Origin: Arthrobacter livingstonensis
Lineage (GTDB): Bacteria > Actinomycetota > Actinomycetes > Actinomycetales > Micrococcaceae
NCBI RefSeq assembly: GCF_003219815.1
Contig: NZ_QJVD01000003.1
Span: 62,001 to 126,000, forward strand
Reading direction: 5' to 3'
Length of the DNA: 64,000 bases
The position numbers and the translations under genes are program-made. This document shows, piece by piece, positions 44,013-52,505 of this stretch (position 1 is the first letter of the stretch; the number at the start of each line of letters is the position of its first letter). Below the pieces are notes generated by a model, which saw only the letters and a program-made list of their open reading frames with translations, made no database searches and was not told the origin of the DNA.

Positions 44013-44849
44013 ATGGGACGTCTTATTCACCGAGTCAAGGCAACACGGCTGGATCTTGCCACGCAACGCCGCGTGGTGCGTGAGGAGGCGCTGGCGGCGG
44101 AAGAGCCCCTGGAAATCCGGCTCGGCCACGAGCCGTTCACCGTCACCATGCGCACGCCGGGCGACGACTTCGACCTGGTGGCCGGCTTCCTGGTTTCCGA
44201 GGCCATCATTTTTGAGCCCGAACAGCTGATCTCCCTGCGTTTCTGCGCGGGGGAGGACGAGAACGGGCAGCAGACGTTCAACGTGGTGGAGGCCCAGCTG
44301 CGCCCGGACGTTGCCTTGCCGGGGGCGTCGGCCCAGCGCCATGTCACCACCACAAGTGCGTGCGGCATCTGCGGCACGGCCTCCATCGACGCCGTGCGGA
44401 AGTCGTCGCATTACCCCATCACGGCGCCCCCGGACCAGCCGCTGATCAAGGCCGAGGTCCTGGCCGGACTGCCGGACGAGCTGCGCGAGCGGCAGAAGCT
44501 CTTTGAGAAAACTGGCGGCGTCCATGCGGCGGCCTTGTTCGCCCCGGACGGCGAGTTGCTCAGGTTGCGCGAGGATGTGGGCCGGCACAACGCCGTGGAC
44601 AAGGTCGTCGGCGCAGCGTTCCGCGACAGGGAGCTGCCGCTGCGCGACACCATTCTTCAGGTTTCCGGGCGTGCCTCGTTTGAGCTCGTCCAAAAGGCCG
44701 CGATGGCGGGGATCCCGGTCCTCGCGGCCGTGAGTGCGCCGTCGTCCCTGGCCGTGGAGCTCGCCCGGGAGTCCGGGCTGACGCTGGTGGGCTTTAGCCG
44801 GGGGAGGACCCTGAACGTGTACACACACGATGGCCGGATCGGCGACTGA
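44013..44849 (+). CDS. fdhD: Sulfurtransferase FdhD for formate dehydrogenase maturation
   Basis: 278 residues. Family features are EEPLEIRLGHEPFTVTMRTPGDDFDL, the sulfur-carrying CxxC in SACGICGTASID, TGGVHAAALFAPDGELLRLREDVGRHNAVDK and QKAAMAGIPVLAAVSAPSSL. FdhD passes sulfur from a desulfurase to the molybdopterin cofactor of formate dehydrogenases. It shares its promoter region with the YdeP-type enzyme, its probable client. Confidence 0.97.
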   Translation: MGRLIHRVKATRLDLATQRRVVREEALAAEEPLEIRLGHEPFTVTMRTPGDDFDLVAGFLVSEAIIFEPEQLISLRFCAGEDENGQQTFNVVEAQLRPDVALPGASAQRHVTTTSACGICGTASIDAVRKSSHYPITAPPDQPLIKAEVLAGLPDELRERQKLFEKTGGVHAAALFAPDGELLRLREDVGRHNAVDKVVGAAFRDRELPLRDTILQVSGRASFELVQKAAMAGIPVLAAVSAPSSLAVELARESGLTLVGFSRGRTLNVYTHDGRIGD

Positions 44850-44851
44850 CG

Positions 44852-45259
44852 CTATTTCCCGGAGCTGGCGAATTCCCGGATTTCATCCACACTGGGGGAG
44901 ACGCTCATTCCATATGCTTCGGGTCCAATGCCGTTCTTCTCCGCCCCATCGGTGAAGACGTAGAAGGCCACGGAGATGGTCCCCTTGGCGGAACCGGATG
45001 ACTTGGCAAAGGCACGCAACGTTCCGTCCAGGACGGTTTTCAGGTCGGCATCGGGGGCGGCAGTGACCCGCACCCCCATGGAGGTGCTCATGCCTGCGCT
45101 GTTTTTGTACGTGGTCGCAGTCGTGACCACGCCGGGCACCTGGCGCATGGCCGAATCCACGTCCTTGACCACACCGGAGCCGCTGCTGCAGGCGGCGAGG
45201 ATTGAGGCAAGGAGTCCCATAAGTAAAACGATACTAAGCCTGCGGGTCATGATGTCCAT
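44852..45259 (-). CDS. Small lipoprotein downstream of the WXG-hydrolase gene
   Basis: 135 residues. A typical lipoprotein signal peptide has basic start (TRRL), hydrophobic core and lipobox LAAC (about residue 24), so it should sit on the outer face of the membrane. The ~110-residue mature part has no recognised family; it is rich in Val/Thr/Ser and has MRQVPGVVTTATTYKN and IGPEAYGMSVSPSVDEI. It follows the WXG-hydrolase gene by 6 bp. This location suits an immunity or partner role for an exported hydrolase, but that is inference. An ATG at 45250 is the alternative start. Confidence 0.75.
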   Translation of the reverse strand: MDIMTRRLSIVLLMGLLASILAACSSGSGVVKDVDSAMRQVPGVVTTATTYKNSAGMSTSMGVRVTAAPDADLKTVLDGTLRAFAKSSGSAKGTISVAFYVFTDGAEKNGIGPEAYGMSVSPSVDEIREFASSGK

Positions 45260-45265
45260 TCTCGA

Positions 45266-46720
45266 TTATTGCCGGCCCACGGGGATGTCCACTGCGCTGA
45301 CCTTCGTGGGATCATTGCTTAGGAAAACCCGCATGGAAGGATCCTGCCCATAGGCACCCACCGACGGGTACTCGGACGTGTTTGCCAAGTCTGACTTGTA
45401 GCTGCCGGTCGCGTGGTTATTGGCGATGTCCCGGACATCCTGCACCAGGTTGCCAACGGGCGAAGGCGCATAGTGGAGGACATTACCCAGCACATCGCGC
45501 GGCGGATCCGCCATGGTGACGGTGGCGATGTTTGGTGGGGAACCGGGCATCTGCAGCTGCGTGTTCATGCCGCCCAGGTCAAACTTGGGAACAATATCGT
45601 GCTGGTGTTGGGCACCGAGGACTTTGATGTTCGGATCCATGGAGTCGATGTCGATGGGGGAGCCGGCCGTCAAAACATTGGTCACATGGAACTGGGATTT
45701 GAAACCGGGATCGGAGGCCAGCTGTCCGGCAATCATGCCGCCTTGGCTGTGCCCGGCAAGCATGACGGGCGCATCCGCAGGGATTCCCGCCTTTTGCATG
45801 GCGAGGACGACATCCTGGGAAGCAGTGGTTGACTGCCCTGCGACGAGCAGGAGGTTGCTCGTGAGGTCGCGGGCCGCGCCGCTGCCGGTGATGCCCCAAT
45901 TTTCGGTTCCTGGAATGTTGACGATATAGGCGGATGTACCGTCGGGTTGTTCGACCCGGAGGATGCGAATGTCCCCGTCAGGGGTCGCCGGCTCGCCATT
46001 CATGGCATAGGCATCCTCGACACTGCCGAAGATTTCACTGACAGAGCTCGGCAGCCGGACGCGTCTGGCTGTAGCGCCGTCGACCGGTACTGGATCGCCT
46101 GCCTTGGGGGATCCGTCATCGAACATATGGGGATTCGCCAGGCCCAGATGGCTGGCAGTCACGGACAGGTTGAAACCGGTCCCCGCGGTGAGGACAAGCT
46201 GGGACACCAGACCGGCCAGGGACGGCGGCTTGCCGGTCAGGCCGTCCAGCCCCATCTCCCCCAAGTGGCCCAATTGGTTGAGGAAATTTCCGCCTGCGTC
46301 CGTGAAATTGCCCGAAATGCGGTCCGCAACCCAGCCGAGCCCGTCCCGTAGGGTGTCAACCGCGTCGCCAGCGGCGTCTCCCACGCCGCCGGTGACGTCG
46401 TCCCAGAGGTCCTTGGCGCCATCGATCGCCCCGTCCAACAGACCGCCGCCGGCCACGGCGCTGGCACGCTCCTGCTCCGCAATGTTGCGCAGCACCACCT
46501 CCGCCTGCGCCTCGAAGGCGCGGGCGGAACGCTTAAGTTCCGCGTGCTGGCCCGGCCACTGCGACCGGAAGCGCTGGCTGTCCGGCCCCTGCCAGCTGGT
46601 GCGTGCCACCGTCTGGCTCAACTGCCAGCCGGCCTGCTCGAGCTGCCGTGCGGACTGCTTGAGCAGCTTGACCAGGTCGAGGCAGTCCTGCGGGTCGAGG
46701 CCCTGCATGGTTCCGGTCAC
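45266..46720 (-). CDS. WXG100-domain/alpha-beta hydrolase fusion, candidate type VII effector
   Basis: 484 residues. The N-terminal ~90 form a helical hairpin with a W-x-G turn at W43 (TSWQGPD), as in WXG100/LXG proteins. A hydrophobic, Gly-rich stretch (about 91-180) follows. The C-terminal half is an alpha/beta hydrolase with nucleophile S325 (AGHSQGG), a likely Asp at D375 (HQHDIVP) and His at H416 (VLHYAPS). It looks like a lipase or esterase delivered by type VII secretion. It overlaps the upstream EspG-like gene by 4 bp (GTG at 46720). No signal peptide is present, as expected for type VII cargo. Confidence 0.8.
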   Translation of the reverse strand: MTGTMQGLDPQDCLDLVKLLKQSARQLEQAGWQLSQTVARTSWQGPDSQRFRSQWPGQHAELKRSARAFEAQAEVVLRNIAEQERASAVAGGGLLDGAIDGAKDLWDDVTGGVGDAAGDAVDTLRDGLGWVADRISGNFTDAGGNFLNQLGHLGEMGLDGLTGKPPSLAGLVSQLVLTAGTGFNLSVTASHLGLANPHMFDDGSPKAGDPVPVDGATARRVRLPSSVSEIFGSVEDAYAMNGEPATPDGDIRILRVEQPDGTSAYIVNIPGTENWGITGSGAARDLTSNLLLVAGQSTTASQDVVLAMQKAGIPADAPVMLAGHSQGGMIAGQLASDPGFKSQFHVTNVLTAGSPIDIDSMDPNIKVLGAQHQHDIVPKFDLGGMNTQLQMPGSPPNIATVTMADPPRDVLGNVLHYAPSPVGNLVQDVRDIANNHATGSYKSDLANTSEYPSVGAYGQDPSMRVFLSNDPTKVSAVDIPVGRQ

Positions 46721-47565
46721 GGTCCTGCCACCGCCCCCGCGCCAGCCAGTGCGTCGTGCGCGCCCACCACGGCGAAAACCAGCTCATGGGCAATATGCCC
46801 GGCCGGCACTTCGGTCACAGTGACTTCCGGCATGTCCCCGGCCTGCGCAGCCGGTGCCTGCGTGTTCCTTGTCCGCACGGAATACAAGTGCCCGCCCGCC
46901 ACCGACCACATGGCTGTCCAGAGGCGCGCGGGTTGACCCTCGGGGGCGGCTGTGACGCTCAAGGTGACGTTGGCGTCCTCGCCGGCCACCAGGCTTGCCG
47001 CAGGCTCCGGCAGGGCGCCCAAGTCCGTCGCGGCACCAAGCACGGCGGCCGGCGTCGCACTTAAGGGTGCGGCCTTCGCCGGGGCGCGGACCGCTTCCAG
47101 CGGCGGGAGCAGGCGCTCCAGGGCGGGCCAAAGCTTTTCCTCGTCAAAAAGCGTCACCTCCACGCTGTCCTCGCTGCCGGTCACCACGGTGCCGGAGCCG
47201 GTGGACTCGGAGAGGTGGCGCTGGTGAACGGCAATGCCGCGCGCACCGCGCAGTCCCAGCGCGCTGGTGGTGCTGACGCCGTTATAGGTGGCGCGGGCAG
47301 TGACGGTGAGGGGTGCGGCCAGAAGAAGTGCGACGGCGCCGAGCCACTGCCACCGCACCTCGCCGGCAGCGGGGGACAGGCCCAGTTCGTGGAGCTCGGT
47401 CCAGGCGGCTGCCGCGGAATCTTCGGTCCAGGGCGTTTCGACATGCTCCGGAGCCTGCGGAAGTTGGAGTGCCGCCGCTGCCGTTTCACTGAGCAGCTGC
47501 CACGCCGCAGTGCTGAGCTGGAGCCGGCGCAAAATAATGGGGCGCGGCGTGGCTGGTTCGGTCAT
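46717..47565 (-). CDS. EspG-like ESX secretion-associated protein (tentative)
   Basis: 282 residues. No signal peptide or membrane segment. The pattern AAAAWTELHELGLSPAAGEV, then VRWQWLGAVALLLAAPLTVTARATYNG and an exposed SALGLRGARGIAVHQR strand resembles EspG proteins, cytoplasmic chaperones that bind type VII substrates. The match is by pattern only and could be coincidental. It is the first gene of a three-gene operon with the WXG-hydrolase and the lipoprotein; its stop overlaps the next start, indicating coupled synthesis with its probable client. Confidence 0.5.
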   Translation of the reverse strand: MTEPATPRPIILRRLQLSTAAWQLLSETAAAALQLPQAPEHVETPWTEDSAAAAWTELHELGLSPAAGEVRWQWLGAVALLLAAPLTVTARATYNGVSTTSALGLRGARGIAVHQRHLSESTGSGTVVTGSEDSVEVTLFDEEKLWPALERLLPPLEAVRAPAKAAPLSATPAAVLGAATDLGALPEPAASLVAGEDANVTLSVTAAPEGQPARLWTAMWSVAGGHLYSVRTRNTQAPAAQAGDMPEVTVTEVPAGHIAHELVFAVVGAHDALAGAGAVAGP

Positions 47566-47694
47566 CTATTCCCCCGGTGCAAGGTCCGTCGGCCCCATCC
47601 GCGGGGCCGCGCGATCAACTGTGTATCAAGCTATGTGAGTATGCCGCACGTTGCGATGGGCTGTACTGCCCATGGGTCTGGTCTGCGCGGGCAA

Positions 47695-47753
47695 ACCCTC
47701 CCTCAGCTTCGGGGCGAAAACGGCAAACCCTCCGTCAGCGGCTGAGGGAGGGT
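47695..47753. terminator. Hairpin with duplicated GAGGGAGGGTCGTGGG arm
   Basis: ACCCTCCCTCAGC (47695-47707) pairs perfectly with GCTGAGGGAGGGT (47741-47753). TGAGGGAGGGTCGTGGG occurs at 47743-47759 and again at 47775-47791, directly before the stop of the ABC ATPase gene. Hairpins between alternative arms are possible. It separates the EspG-like operon from the importer operon, both on the minus strand. Confidence 0.65.
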
Positions 47754-47791
47754 CGTGGGGAAGTGGCCGTTATGTGAGGGAGGGTCGTGGG

Positions 47792-48637
47792 CTAGATTTC
47801 GTGCAGGAGCCTGCGGACGAACTGCTGCGTGCGCTCTTCGCGCGGGTTGCGCAGCACCTGGCTGGCCGGGCCGCGCTCCACGACAACGCCGCCGTCCATG
47901 AACACCACTTCGTCGGCCGTCTGCCGGGCAAAGGCGAGCTCGTGCGTCACAATCACCATGGTCCAGCCTTCGTCGGCGAGTTCCTTGATGACAGCCAGGA
48001 CGTCGTCCACCAGCTCGGGATCCAGGGCCGAAGTGGGCTCGTCAAAGAGCAGCAGCTGCGGCTTGAGTGCCAGCGCCCGCACTATGCCCACGCGCTGCGC
48101 CTGCCCGCCGGACAGCTCAAAGGGGTAGGCATCCTTCTTTTCCAGCAGCCCCACACGGTCCAGCAGCTTGTCCGCCTCCGCAACGGCCTCGGTGCGCGGC
48201 CGTTTCTGCACATGGACCGGCCCCTCAATGACGTTTTGCAGCACCGTCATGTGCGGGAAAAGGTTGTAGTGCTGGAACACCATGGCGCTGCGGTCGCGCA
48301 GCGCGGCAATCTCCTTGGGCGTGACCTTGGCGTCAAAGTCCAGCGACAGCGCCGGCAGTTGGGGCACGACGCCGGAGCCCCCTGCGCCGGCTGGCTCACT
48401 GCCCGCGGTGGCACCGCGGGCACCCACGGTGACGGATCCGGCGTCGGGCATCTCCAGGCCGTTCAGGGACCGCAGGATGGTGGTCTTGCCGGAGCCGGAC
48501 GGGCCGATCAGGGCCACGACCTTGCCGCGGGGCACGTCCAGGTCAATGCCGCGGAGCACGGCATTGGCCCCGAAGGACTTGTTCAGGCCGCGGACCTGCA
48601 GGACCGCCGGTCCAACGGTGGCATCAGTGGGCGACAT
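47792..48637 (-). CDS. Polar amino-acid ABC transporter ATP-binding protein
   Basis: 281 residues from the ATG at 48637. Walker A GPSGSGKTT, Q-loop AMVFQHYNLFPHMTVLQNV, signature LSGGQAQRV, Walker B LLLFDEPTSALDPE and switch VTHE are all typical of the PAAT group (GlnQ/TcyN-like). An insert of about 35 residues (around 72-105, Gly/Ala-rich) is unusual between Walker A and the Q-loop. It overlaps the permease gene by 14 bp. Operon order: binding protein, permease, ATPase. Confidence 0.95.
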   Translation of the reverse strand: MSPTDATVGPAVLQVRGLNKSFGANAVLRGIDLDVPRGKVVALIGPSGSGKTTILRSLNGLEMPDAGSVTVGARGATAGSEPAGAGGSGVVPQLPALSLDFDAKVTPKEIAALRDRSAMVFQHYNLFPHMTVLQNVIEGPVHVQKRPRTEAVAEADKLLDRVGLLEKKDAYPFELSGGQAQRVGIVRALALKPQLLLFDEPTSALDPELVDDVLAVIKELADEGWTMVIVTHELAFARQTADEVVFMDGGVVVERGPASQVLRNPREERTQQFVRRLLHEI

Positions 48638-49277
48638 AGCGGTCCAACCTCTTTTCCAGCTGTGTTTGTGCCGTGGACAGGACAAGGCAGATCACCCAGT
48701 AAATGAGCGCCGCCTCCAGGTAGAGCAGCATGAATTCCTGGCTGAACGCCGCCACCTGCTGCGCCACCCGGAACATCTCCGTGACCAGGATCAGCGACGC
48801 CAGGGACGTGTCCTTCACGAGCGAGATGAAGGTGTTGGACAGCGGCGGCACGGACACCCGGGCGGCCTGCGGCAGGATGATGCGCAGAAGCGTCTGGCCG
48901 CGCGACATGCCGATCATGTGCCCGGCCTCCCACTGGCCCTGCGGCACCGACAGGATGGCCGCGCGGATCACCTCAGCCGCGTAGCCGCCCACGTTCAGGG
49001 AGAACGCGATGATGGCGCTGGGCCAGGGGTCGAGCTTCACGCCCACTGCCGGGAGCCCGTAAAAGATCACGAAAAGCTGCACCAGCAGTGGCGTGCCGCG
49101 GATGACCGAGACGTAGAACCTGCCCACAGCGCCGGCGATCCGGTTGCGGCTGATCCGCAGCATGGCAACCAACAGCGCCAGGACCAGGCCGATGGCGAAG
49201 GAGGCCAATGCCAGCGGGATGGTGCCCTTGGCGGCGCCCAGGAGCATTGGCCCGAGCGAACTCCAAAATAAGTCCAT
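48624..49277 (-). CDS. Polar amino-acid ABC transporter permease
   Basis: 217 residues with about five membrane helices. The HisM-type features are RFYVSVIRGTPLLVQLFVIFYGLP and the EAA loop GQWEAGHMIGMSRGQTLLRIILPQA. A single permease gene of this kind usually forms a homodimer, as in cystine or glutamine importers. The gene ends inside the start of the ATPase gene. Confidence 0.95.
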   Translation of the reverse strand: MDLFWSSLGPMLLGAAKGTIPLALASFAIGLVLALLVAMLRISRNRIAGAVGRFYVSVIRGTPLLVQLFVIFYGLPAVGVKLDPWPSAIIAFSLNVGGYAAEVIRAAILSVPQGQWEAGHMIGMSRGQTLLRIILPQAARVSVPPLSNTFISLVKDTSLASLILVTEMFRVAQQVAAFSQEFMLLYLEAALIYWVICLVLSTAQTQLEKRLDRYVAH

Positions 49278-49300
49278 GGCTGTACCCTAGCGCCCGGGTG

Positions 49301-50122
49301 CTACTTGGACACGTCAGCACCGAAGTACTTTTGGCTCAGCTTTGACAAGGTGCCGTCGGCGGCCAGATCCTTCAATGCCGTGTTGACGGCCTCATCCAAG
49401 GCCTTGGAACCCTTGTGGAAGGCAAATACGGAATCGGAGGAATCCTTGGTGGTCGCGGCGATCTTCAAGCCGGAGTTCGGGTTGGTGAGCTGGTAGTCCA
49501 GGAAAGTCAGCTTGTCGTTGACAATGGCGTCGACCCGGCCGTCCTTGAGCAGCGACACGGACTGGGCCCAGCCTTCCACCGGCTCCACGTTGGCGCCGCT
49601 GTCCTTGGCGAGCGTGTACCAGTTGCTCGTCAGCGACTGCGCCGTGGTCTTGCCCTTGAGATCGGCGAAGGAGGTGACGGAGGTGTTGTCGGACTTCGTC
49701 ACAATCACGCCCTGCGAGACGGTGTAGGGCGTGGAGAGCTCGTATTTGGCCTTGCGTTCCGGGGTGGCCGTAACCTGGTTGGCGATGGCGTCAAAGCGCT
49801 TGGCCTCCAGCCCGGCAAAGATGGAATCCCACTGGGTTTCCTCAAATTTGGCCTTTACCCCCAGCTTGTCCGCCACAGCCTTGGCGACCTCGACATCGTA
49901 GCCGGTCAGCTCGCCCGCGCCGCCCTGATGAAAACTGAACGGCTTGTAGGTGCCTTCGGTGGCGAAGATGATCTCACCGGCGTTCTTGACGTTGCTCAGG
50001 GAGGCGTCCCCGCCCGCGGCAGGGGTGGCTGAAGCGCCAGTGCCGGAGGTGCCGCCGCAGGCTGCAAGGGCGATCGAGGCCGCTGCGAGCATGCCGACAA
50101 GTCCAAAAGTACGACGATTCAT
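49301..50122 (-). CDS. Amino-acid ABC transporter substrate-binding lipoprotein
   Basis: 273 residues. Lipoprotein signal with lipobox LAAC (about residue 22). The mature SBP_bac_3 domain has GYDVEVAKAVADKLGVKAKFEETQWDSIFAGLEAKRFDAIANQVTATPERK; key residues for amino-acid binding include the YDVEVAKAVA and FDAIANQV regions. It resembles cystine-binding proteins of the TcyA/FliY group, but the exact ligand cannot be set. The start ATG at 50122 is preceded by GAAGGAA. Confidence 0.93.
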   Translation of the reverse strand: MNRRTFGLVGMLAAASIALAACGGTSGTGASATPAAGGDASLSNVKNAGEIIFATEGTYKPFSFHQGGAGELTGYDVEVAKAVADKLGVKAKFEETQWDSIFAGLEAKRFDAIANQVTATPERKAKYELSTPYTVSQGVIVTKSDNTSVTSFADLKGKTTAQSLTSNWYTLAKDSGANVEPVEGWAQSVSLLKDGRVDAIVNDKLTFLDYQLTNPNSGLKIAATTKDSSDSVFAFHKGSKALDEAVNTALKDLAADGTLSKLSQKYFGADVSK

Positions 50123-50520
50123 GTCCTGTGTTCCTTCAAGGTCAAAGCGGGAAGCGCCCGCAACATCTGTGCCCGCGCACTGTGTGGGCTGCGGGCCGTC
50201 CATGTTTGGAGATTACCACTGGTCACGCGGATGGGAAGAGGGAATATGACATTGTGTTACGCTCTTTTTGCGCTCGTGATTTGACGCACATTGCGGGACT
50301 GTACTAAGGCTCCAAAATAAGGCATCCCGCCCGGACCGCGCTGGACCAGTCCCCTGACGGGGGGTGGAATGGGAACCGAAGCCGGAAGCCGGAGCACGGG
50401 TGGCGGAGCCCCGGCGTCGGGCGGGGAGTTACCCGGCAGCACGCAGCACGCGGGAATTCCCAGCAGCCCGCGGGTCGCTTAAGCTGGTAGCTTGCCCAAC
50501 CCTCTATTAAGGAACACCGC
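50123..50520. other. 398-bp divergent gap before the binding-protein and exporter genes
   Basis: No gene is seen. TTGACG (50281-50286) and TACTAA (50302-50307), spaced by 15 bp, are a possible promoter towards the exporter. AAGGAA before the exporter ATG is its ribosome site. The stretch 50340-50480 is very GC-rich without a clear inverted repeat. Confidence 0.5.
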
Positions 50521-52422
50521 ATGAGTATGGAAGGCGCCGCCTGGAGCTCCCTGTGGAGCACCATGCGATCCAGCAAGAGCAACGCCGGCATCTCCAAGGA
50601 CACGCTGCGCCGGACGGTGGCGTTTGCCAAGCCGTACAGCCGCAAACTGCTGGTGTTTGTGGTGCTGTCCGTGATCTCCGCCGCGCTCGCCGTGGCCACC
50701 CCGGTGCTGGCCGGACGCGTGGTGAACGCGATCGTGGCGAAGGCCGCCGTGGACGTGGTGGTCAACCTGGCGCTGCTGATAGCCCTGGTGGCCGTGCTCG
50801 ACGCCGGGCTGTCGCTGGTGATCCGCTGGATTTCGGCAAACCTGGGCGAGGGCGTCATCCTGGACCTGAGAACCGCCGTGTTCAACCACGTGCAGCGCAT
50901 GCCGATCGCCTTTTTCACGCGGACCCGCACAGGCGCGTTGGTCAGCCGGCTCAACAACGACGTCATCGGCGCCCAGCAGGCCTTCTCCGGCACGCTGTCC
51001 GGCATTGTTTCCAACTCCGTTCAGCTGGTGCTGACCCTCATCGTCATGCTGAACACTTCCTGGCTGGTGACACTGCTCGCCCTGGTGCTGCTGCCGATCT
51101 TCCTGATGCCTGCCCGCCGCTTCGGCAGCCGGCTGGCCGGGCTGCGGCGCGAGGCCGCCGACCTGAACGCGGACATGAGCACCCAAATGACGGAGCGCTT
51201 CTCCGCCCCGGGTGCCACGCTCGTGAAGCTCTTTGGCCGCCCGGCCGAGGAATCACGCGAATTCTCCTCGCGCGCCAACCGCGTCCGCGACATCGGCGTG
51301 CGCACGGCCGTCATGCAGTTTGTGTTCTTTTCCGCCCTGATGCTGGTCTCCTCGCTGGCCCTGGCCCTGGTGTACGGCCTGGGCGGCGCGCTGGCCATCG
51401 GCGGCACGCTCAACGCGGGCGACGTCGTCGTGCTGGCCCTGTTGCTGACGCGCCTCTACGCCCCGCTCACCGCCCTGGCGAACGCCCGCGTGGACATTAT
51501 GAGCGCGCTGGTCAGCTTTGACCGCGTGTTTGAGATCCTGGACCTGAAGCCGCTCATCAAGGAGAAGGAGCTGACGGTGGCTTTGCCGGCAGGGCCGCTG
51601 GGCGTTGAATTTTCCGGCGTCCGCTTCGCCTACCCCTCGGCCGACAAGGTATCGCTCGCCTCGCTGGAGGACGTGGCCGTGCTGGACACCCGCGGCGGCG
51701 AGGAGGTGCTCCACGGCATCTCCTTCCGCGCCGAGCCGGGGCAGACCATCGCCCTGGTGGGTTCCTCCGGCGCCGGCAAGTCCACCATTGCGCAGCTGCT
51801 CTCCCGCCTGTACGACGTCGACTCCGGCGCCGTGCGCATTGGCGGCGTCGACGTGCGTGACCTGTCCTTCGACGGGCTTCGCGCCGGCATTGGCATGGTC
51901 ACCCAGGACGGGCACCTGTTCCACGAATCGATCCGCTCCAACCTGCGCCTGGCCAAGCCGACGGCCACCGACGGCGAGATCTGGGACGTGTTGGGCAGGG
52001 CGCGTCTTGAGGACTTTGCCCGCGCGCTGCCGGACGGCCTGGACACCGTGGTGGGGGAGCGCGGCTACCGGCTCTCCGGCGGCGAACGCCAGCGCCTGAC
52101 CATCGCCCGGCTGCTGCTGGTCCAGCCCGCCGTCGTCATTTTGGATGAGGCGACGGCGGCACTTGACTCCACGAATGAGGCCGCCGTGCAGTCTGCTCTG
52201 GGCGAGGCGCTGGAGGGCCGCACCGCGGTGGTCATTGCGCACCGGCTCTCCACCATCCGCTCCGCCGATTCCATCCTGGTCATTGAGGCCGGGCAGATTG
52301 TGGAACACGGCACGCACGACGAGCTGATTGTCAGGGGCGGGCGCTACGCCGAGCTCCACGACACCCAGTTCGCCCAGGCCGTCGCCGCCGTCGCGGACGC
52401 CGCCATTCCCGAGGAGGGCTGA
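50521..52422 (+). CDS. ABC exporter with fused membrane and ATPase domains
   Basis: 633 residues. A six-helix transmembrane domain (about 40-340) has LVSRLNNDVIGAQQAFSGTLS as a coupling region. The ATPase domain (about 355-600) has Walker A GSSGAGKST, Q-loop GMVTQDGHLFHESIRSNL, signature LSGGERQRL, Walker B VVILDEATAALD and H-switch IAHRLST. Homodimeric exporters of this build move lipids, peptides or drugs. The substrate is unknown. AAGGAA lies 7 nt before the ATG. Confidence 0.95.
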   Translation: MSMEGAAWSSLWSTMRSSKSNAGISKDTLRRTVAFAKPYSRKLLVFVVLSVISAALAVATPVLAGRVVNAIVAKAAVDVVVNLALLIALVAVLDAGLSLVIRWISANLGEGVILDLRTAVFNHVQRMPIAFFTRTRTGALVSRLNNDVIGAQQAFSGTLSGIVSNSVQLVLTLIVMLNTSWLVTLLALVLLPIFLMPARRFGSRLAGLRREAADLNADMSTQMTERFSAPGATLVKLFGRPAEESREFSSRANRVRDIGVRTAVMQFVFFSALMLVSSLALALVYGLGGALAIGGTLNAGDVVVLALLLTRLYAPLTALANARVDIMSALVSFDRVFEILDLKPLIKEKELTVALPAGPLGVEFSGVRFAYPSADKVSLASLEDVAVLDTRGGEEVLHGISFRAEPGQTIALVGSSGAGKSTIAQLLSRLYDVDSGAVRIGGVDVRDLSFDGLRAGIGMVTQDGHLFHESIRSNLRLAKPTATDGEIWDVLGRARLEDFARALPDGLDTVVGERGYRLSGGERQRLTIARLLLVQPAVVILDEATAALDSTNEAAVQSALGEALEGRTAVVIAHRLSTIRSADSILVIEAGQIVEHGTHDELIVRGGRYAELHDTQFAQAVAAVADAAIPEEG

Positions 52423-52432
52423 CACTTCTTGG

Positions 52433-52503
52433 ATCTGTGTTGCGCTTGTTGGACGAAATCAGGCTGGAAACCGCTTTCTTCGTATAACAACTGCAACACA
52501 GAT
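52433..52503. terminator. Long imperfect hairpin between convergent genes
   Basis: Arms 52433-52457 and 52479-52503 (ATCTGTGTTGC...TTGTT...ACGAA) pair at 21 of 25 positions with a 21-nt loop. It fills the space between the ABC exporter stop (52422) and the NUDIX stop (52506). It probably terminates transcription from both sides. Confidence 0.8.
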
Positions 52504-52505
52504 AT

